64,000 nt of DNA from Ktedonobacter robiniae. GTDB lineage: Bacteria > Chloroflexota > Ktedonobacteria > Ktedonobacterales > Ktedonobacteraceae. The position numbers and the translations under genes are program-made. The notes under the pieces were generated by a model. The model was not told where the DNA came from. It made no database searches and worked only from the letters and a program-made list of their open reading frames with translations. The stretch is from assembly GCF_016587375.1 (NCBI RefSeq), contig NZ_BNJG01000001.1, forward strand, positions 62,001-126,000, in the 5' to 3' direction. Shown one piece after another: positions 61,393-64,000 of this stretch (its first letter is position 1; each line of letters begins with the position of its first letter).

Positions 61393-63150
61393 GTGAAGAA
61401 CGAAGTTACCATCCGAATAGGCGGCGAGTCGGGCGAGGGTACCATTTCAGGCGGTGATATTCTTGCGCTGGCAGCTGCCCGCTGGGGATATCACGTCTAC
61501 ACATTTCGGACCTTCCCTGCCGAGATTCTCGGCGGCCCGTGTATGTTCCAGGTTCGCATTAGCGACCAGCCCGTAAAATCTATGGGGGACTACGCGGACG
61601 TACTCATCTGCCTAAATAAGGAGGCGTTCGATCGCAACGTCAGCGATCTACGACATGGCGGCGTCCTGATTTATGATCCGTCCGACTTTACTCCTGAAAC
61701 TGGCGACTTTATCACGTATGCGATTCCCTTTAACGAGATCGCGCGTAAAGAGGTACAGCTCTTCCAGACCAAAAATATGGTCATGCTTGGCGCTATCACT
61801 GGACTCTTCGGCCCGCCCATAGAGGCCATTACCCAGGTTGTGCAATCCAAGCTCTCCAAGTCACGCAAGGCTAACGCCACGCTGATGGAGAAGAATATGC
61901 TGGCCCTTGAGGTCGCCCGCAATTATGTCGTTGAAAAATTATCCAAACATGATCCCTATGTTCTCGGTCCCGTGGAGAAAGCAGATCGCGTTGTGCTCAA
62001 TGGCAACCAGGCAGTCGTAGCAGGTGCCCTGGCCGCGCAATGCCGCTTCTTCGCTGGCTATCCCATTACGCCTGCGAGCGACATCATGGAAGGTCTGGCC
62101 AAGGAACTCCCCAACGTCGGTGGCACGTTCCTCCAGGCTGAAGATGAGATGGCGGCCCTGGCCGCGGTCCTGGGCGCTTCATTCGGTGGCAAGCGAGCGA
62201 TGACGGCGACTTCTGGCCCTGGCTTCTCGCTGATGACGGAGCTGATTGGCCTTTCATCTATGGCTGAATTGCCCGCGGTCATTGTCGATGCCCAGCGTGC
62301 TGGCCCCAGCACGGGTATGCCTACCAAAATGGAGCAGTCCGATCTGAGCTTCGCGCTCTACGCCGGGCACGGCGATACGCCTCGTATGATCGTGGCGCCA
62401 GCCAATGTGGCTGATTGTTACGAGCTGATACAACTCGCGTTCAATATGGCCGAGCGCTATCAGATGCCAGTCCTCTTCCTGACCGATCAATCACTCACCG
62501 CGCGTGTGGAGAGCGTTGATCGCCACATCTTTAAGCAGGGCGAGGTCCAGGCACGCCTGCAACCCGAGTCAGTAGCTAGCGATGAGAAAGAGGCAGTTGG
62601 CGTCGGCGCAACAGCAGCACACGACTATGCACGCTTTGCGTATACCGCTAGCGGCATCTCGCCCATGACCAGCCCGGGAGCCGGTGCAACTCCCTATGTG
62701 GCGACAGGTCTTGAGCATAATGAGTACGGGCATCCCGACTACGAGCCAGAAGACCATATCGCGATGATGGAAAAGCGCTTCCGCAAGCTGTATACGGCTG
62801 CCGAGGAACTCCCACAACCCCAGCGCTATGGCGATGCCGAGGCCACCATCGGGCTTATCAGCTGGGGATCAACCGAGGGAACCATTCAAGAGGCGATTGA
62901 CCGCGCCCGCGAAAAGGGATACAAGGTAGCCGCACTCCACTTGAAGATTCTCTCACCATTGCCTGATCGCAAGATTCAAGAGTTTATCCATTCGGTGCAA
63001 AAGGTTATCGTCCCTGAGTGCAACTACTCGGGTCAGTTAGCTAACCTGCTGGGCGCGAAATATGGATTGCAAGCGATCCGTGTGAATAAGTATGGCGGCA
63101 TTCCGTTCACAGCGGGCGAGATTCTCCGGGCTATTGAGGAGGTCAGTTAA
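61393..63150 (+). CDS. korA: 2-oxoacid:ferredoxin oxidoreductase, alpha (gamma-alpha fused) subunit
   Basis: 585 residues. The N-terminal gamma domain (IRIGGESGEGTISGGDILA, FRTFPAEILGGPCMFQVRI) is fused to the alpha domain (FAGYPITPASDIMEGLA, TATSGPGFSLMTELIGLS, VDAQRAGPSTGMPTK), the order of KorA. With KorB it oxidatively decarboxylates 2-oxoglutarate or a related 2-oxoacid to the acyl-CoA, reducing ferredoxin. GTG at 61393 with AGGAG six bases upstream is the start; the longer frame from 61228 is not family-like. Gap to korB is 4 bases. Confidence 0.94.
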   Translation: MKNEVTIRIGGESGEGTISGGDILALAAARWGYHVYTFRTFPAEILGGPCMFQVRISDQPVKSMGDYADVLICLNKEAFDRNVSDLRHGGVLIYDPSDFTPETGDFITYAIPFNEIARKEVQLFQTKNMVMLGAITGLFGPPIEAITQVVQSKLSKSRKANATLMEKNMLALEVARNYVVEKLSKHDPYVLGPVEKADRVVLNGNQAVVAGALAAQCRFFAGYPITPASDIMEGLAKELPNVGGTFLQAEDEMAALAAVLGASFGGKRAMTATSGPGFSLMTELIGLSSMAELPAVIVDAQRAGPSTGMPTKMEQSDLSFALYAGHGDTPRMIVAPANVADCYELIQLAFNMAERYQMPVLFLTDQSLTARVESVDRHIFKQGEVQARLQPESVASDEKEAVGVGATAAHDYARFAYTASGISPMTSPGAGATPYVATGLEHNEYGHPDYEPEDHIAMMEKRFRKLYTAAEELPQPQRYGDAEATIGLISWGSTEGTIQEAIDRAREKGYKVAALHLKILSPLPDRKIQEFIHSVQKVIVPECNYSGQLANLLGAKYGLQAIRVNKYGGIPFTAGEILRAIEEVS

Positions 63151-63154
63151 TCCG

Positions 63155-64000
63155 ATGACACAGACAATCATTAATCCAACCCCTAAAGACTATAAAAGCG
63201 AAGTAAAGCCTACCTGGTGCCCTGGTTGCGGTGACTTCGGTGTACTCAACGCAACCTTGCGAGGTCTCTCTGGAATGAAGCTCGCGCCCGATCAGACGGT
63301 CGTGGTCTCGGGTATTGGCTGTTCAAGCCGCTTCCCGCACTTTATGAAGACCTTTGGCTTCCATAGTGTGCATGGTCGCGCCCTTCCTGTTGCCCAGGGA
63401 CTCAAGATATCACGCCCGGATCTCACCGTTGTGGCCGTGGGCGGCGATGGTGACTTCTTCAGCATTGGGGCAGGCCACCTGGTCCATGCCGCGCTGCGCA
63501 ATATTGATATTACGGTCGTCGTGATGGATAACGAGATCTATGGTCTGACCAAGGGTCAGACCTCGCCCACCTCGCCTCATGGGCATGTGACCAAGTCCAC
63601 ACCCTATGGCTTGATGGCCTCCCAATTCAATCCAATTGCGACCGCGCTCTCGCTCAACGTCAGCTTCGTTGCCCGTGGCTATTCGGCCAAACCGAAGGAT
63701 CTGGCGGCGCTCATCGAGCAGGGAATCCAGCATAAAGGCTTCTCCTTTATTCACGCGCTAAGCCCCTGCCCAACCTTCTATCACACATTTGACGCCTGGG
63801 ATGCCTCAGTCACGCCCATCTCGCCTGAGCACGATATTGCTGACCGTGGCCAGGCCATGACCCTGGCGCTCGATACGGAGAAGCAATTTACCGGTGTCTT
63901 CTTCCGCCAAGAGCGTGAGACGATGGACCAGGCCGCGCAAAAGCTGGCTGAACGCGCCAAGCCCTTTGATATCGAACAGTATATTCAGCGCTACGCGTAA
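63155..64000 (+). CDS. korB: 2-oxoacid:ferredoxin oxidoreductase, beta subunit
   Basis: 281 residues. It carries the Cys ligands of the 4Fe-4S cluster (WCPGCGDFGV near 21-30, GIGCSSRFPHF near 53-63, plus Cys in ALSPCPTFY near 200-208) and the thiamine diphosphate motif GDGDFFSIG (about 93-101) to NEIYGLTKGQ. Partner of korA in a two-gene operon. The ATG at 63155 follows GGAGG in the korA end. The gene ends exactly at the last base of the window with TAA. Confidence 0.94.
   Translation: MTQTIINPTPKDYKSEVKPTWCPGCGDFGVLNATLRGLSGMKLAPDQTVVVSGIGCSSRFPHFMKTFGFHSVHGRALPVAQGLKISRPDLTVVAVGGDGDFFSIGAGHLVHAALRNIDITVVVMDNEIYGLTKGQTSPTSPHGHVTKSTPYGLMASQFNPIATALSLNVSFVARGYSAKPKDLAALIEQGIQHKGFSFIHALSPCPTFYHTFDAWDASVTPISPEHDIADRGQAMTLALDTEKQFTGVFFRQERETMDQAAQKLAERAKPFDIEQYIQRYA

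Overview
The window reads as chromosomal DNA from a Chloroflexota bacterium, most likely class Ktedonobacteria. This is inference from gene content, since no rRNA is present. The supporting genes are Ser/Thr kinases with exported tails, HEAT and leucine-rich-variant repeat proteins, a CHAT-STAND-TPR giant, F420-type and LLM oxidoreductases, an ADP-forming acyl-CoA synthetase, a KorAB 2-oxoacid:ferredoxin oxidoreductase, a lone TnpB and a group II intron relic. Coding density is high, and most starts have clear AGGAG-type ribosome sites.

Layout. 1-6.1 kb: a kinase cut by the window edge, a HEAT protein, CcdA, a DUF2085 membrane protein, and a divergent anti-sigma/ECF sigma pair. 6.4-11.1 kb: a queuosine salvage hydrolase, MurE, and an MraY-like transferase with a long extra C-terminus. 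11.2-22.6 kb, minus strand: a 1298-residue CHAT/zinc ribbon/NTPase/TPR protein, Obg, Dps, a second kinase, NDH-2, topoisomerase IB and an FMN reductase. 22.6-32.5 kb is accessory DNA. It holds a decayed gene region, a HypC-like protein, an unusual zinc-ribbon SDR fusion, two non-canonical tRNA-like genes behind a near-consensus promoter, an LRV/MoxR/VWA operon, TnpB, and the 3' end of a group II intron with an intact domain V. 32.6-42.7 kb: two TetR regulators and a nine-gene CoA-ester catabolic cluster. 42.7-56.9 kb: a ROK/APC/ROK-repressor locus, a run of single metabolic and stress genes, a receiver protein, a truncated haemoglobin and a SigJ-like sigma factor with LLM and aldo/keto oxidoreductases. 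57-64 kb: two exported proteins, a YeaQ-type membrane protein, a tRNA with anticodon CAT, and korAB.

Strongest leads. (1) Two tandem, paralogous tRNA-like genes share an extended anticodon arm and sit 27 nt behind a TTGACA-17-TATAGT promoter. (2) Next to them is a protein combining a DUF6602-like N-terminus, a Cys4 zinc ribbon and an SDR fold whose catalytic Tyr is replaced. (3) A CHAT protease domain carries a zinc ribbon between its catalytic His and Cys, fused to a STAND NTPase and TPRs. (4) Intergenic hairpins with arms of 23-32 bp, perfect or nearly so and mostly with 3-nt loops, differ in sequence but share a G-rich-first arm.
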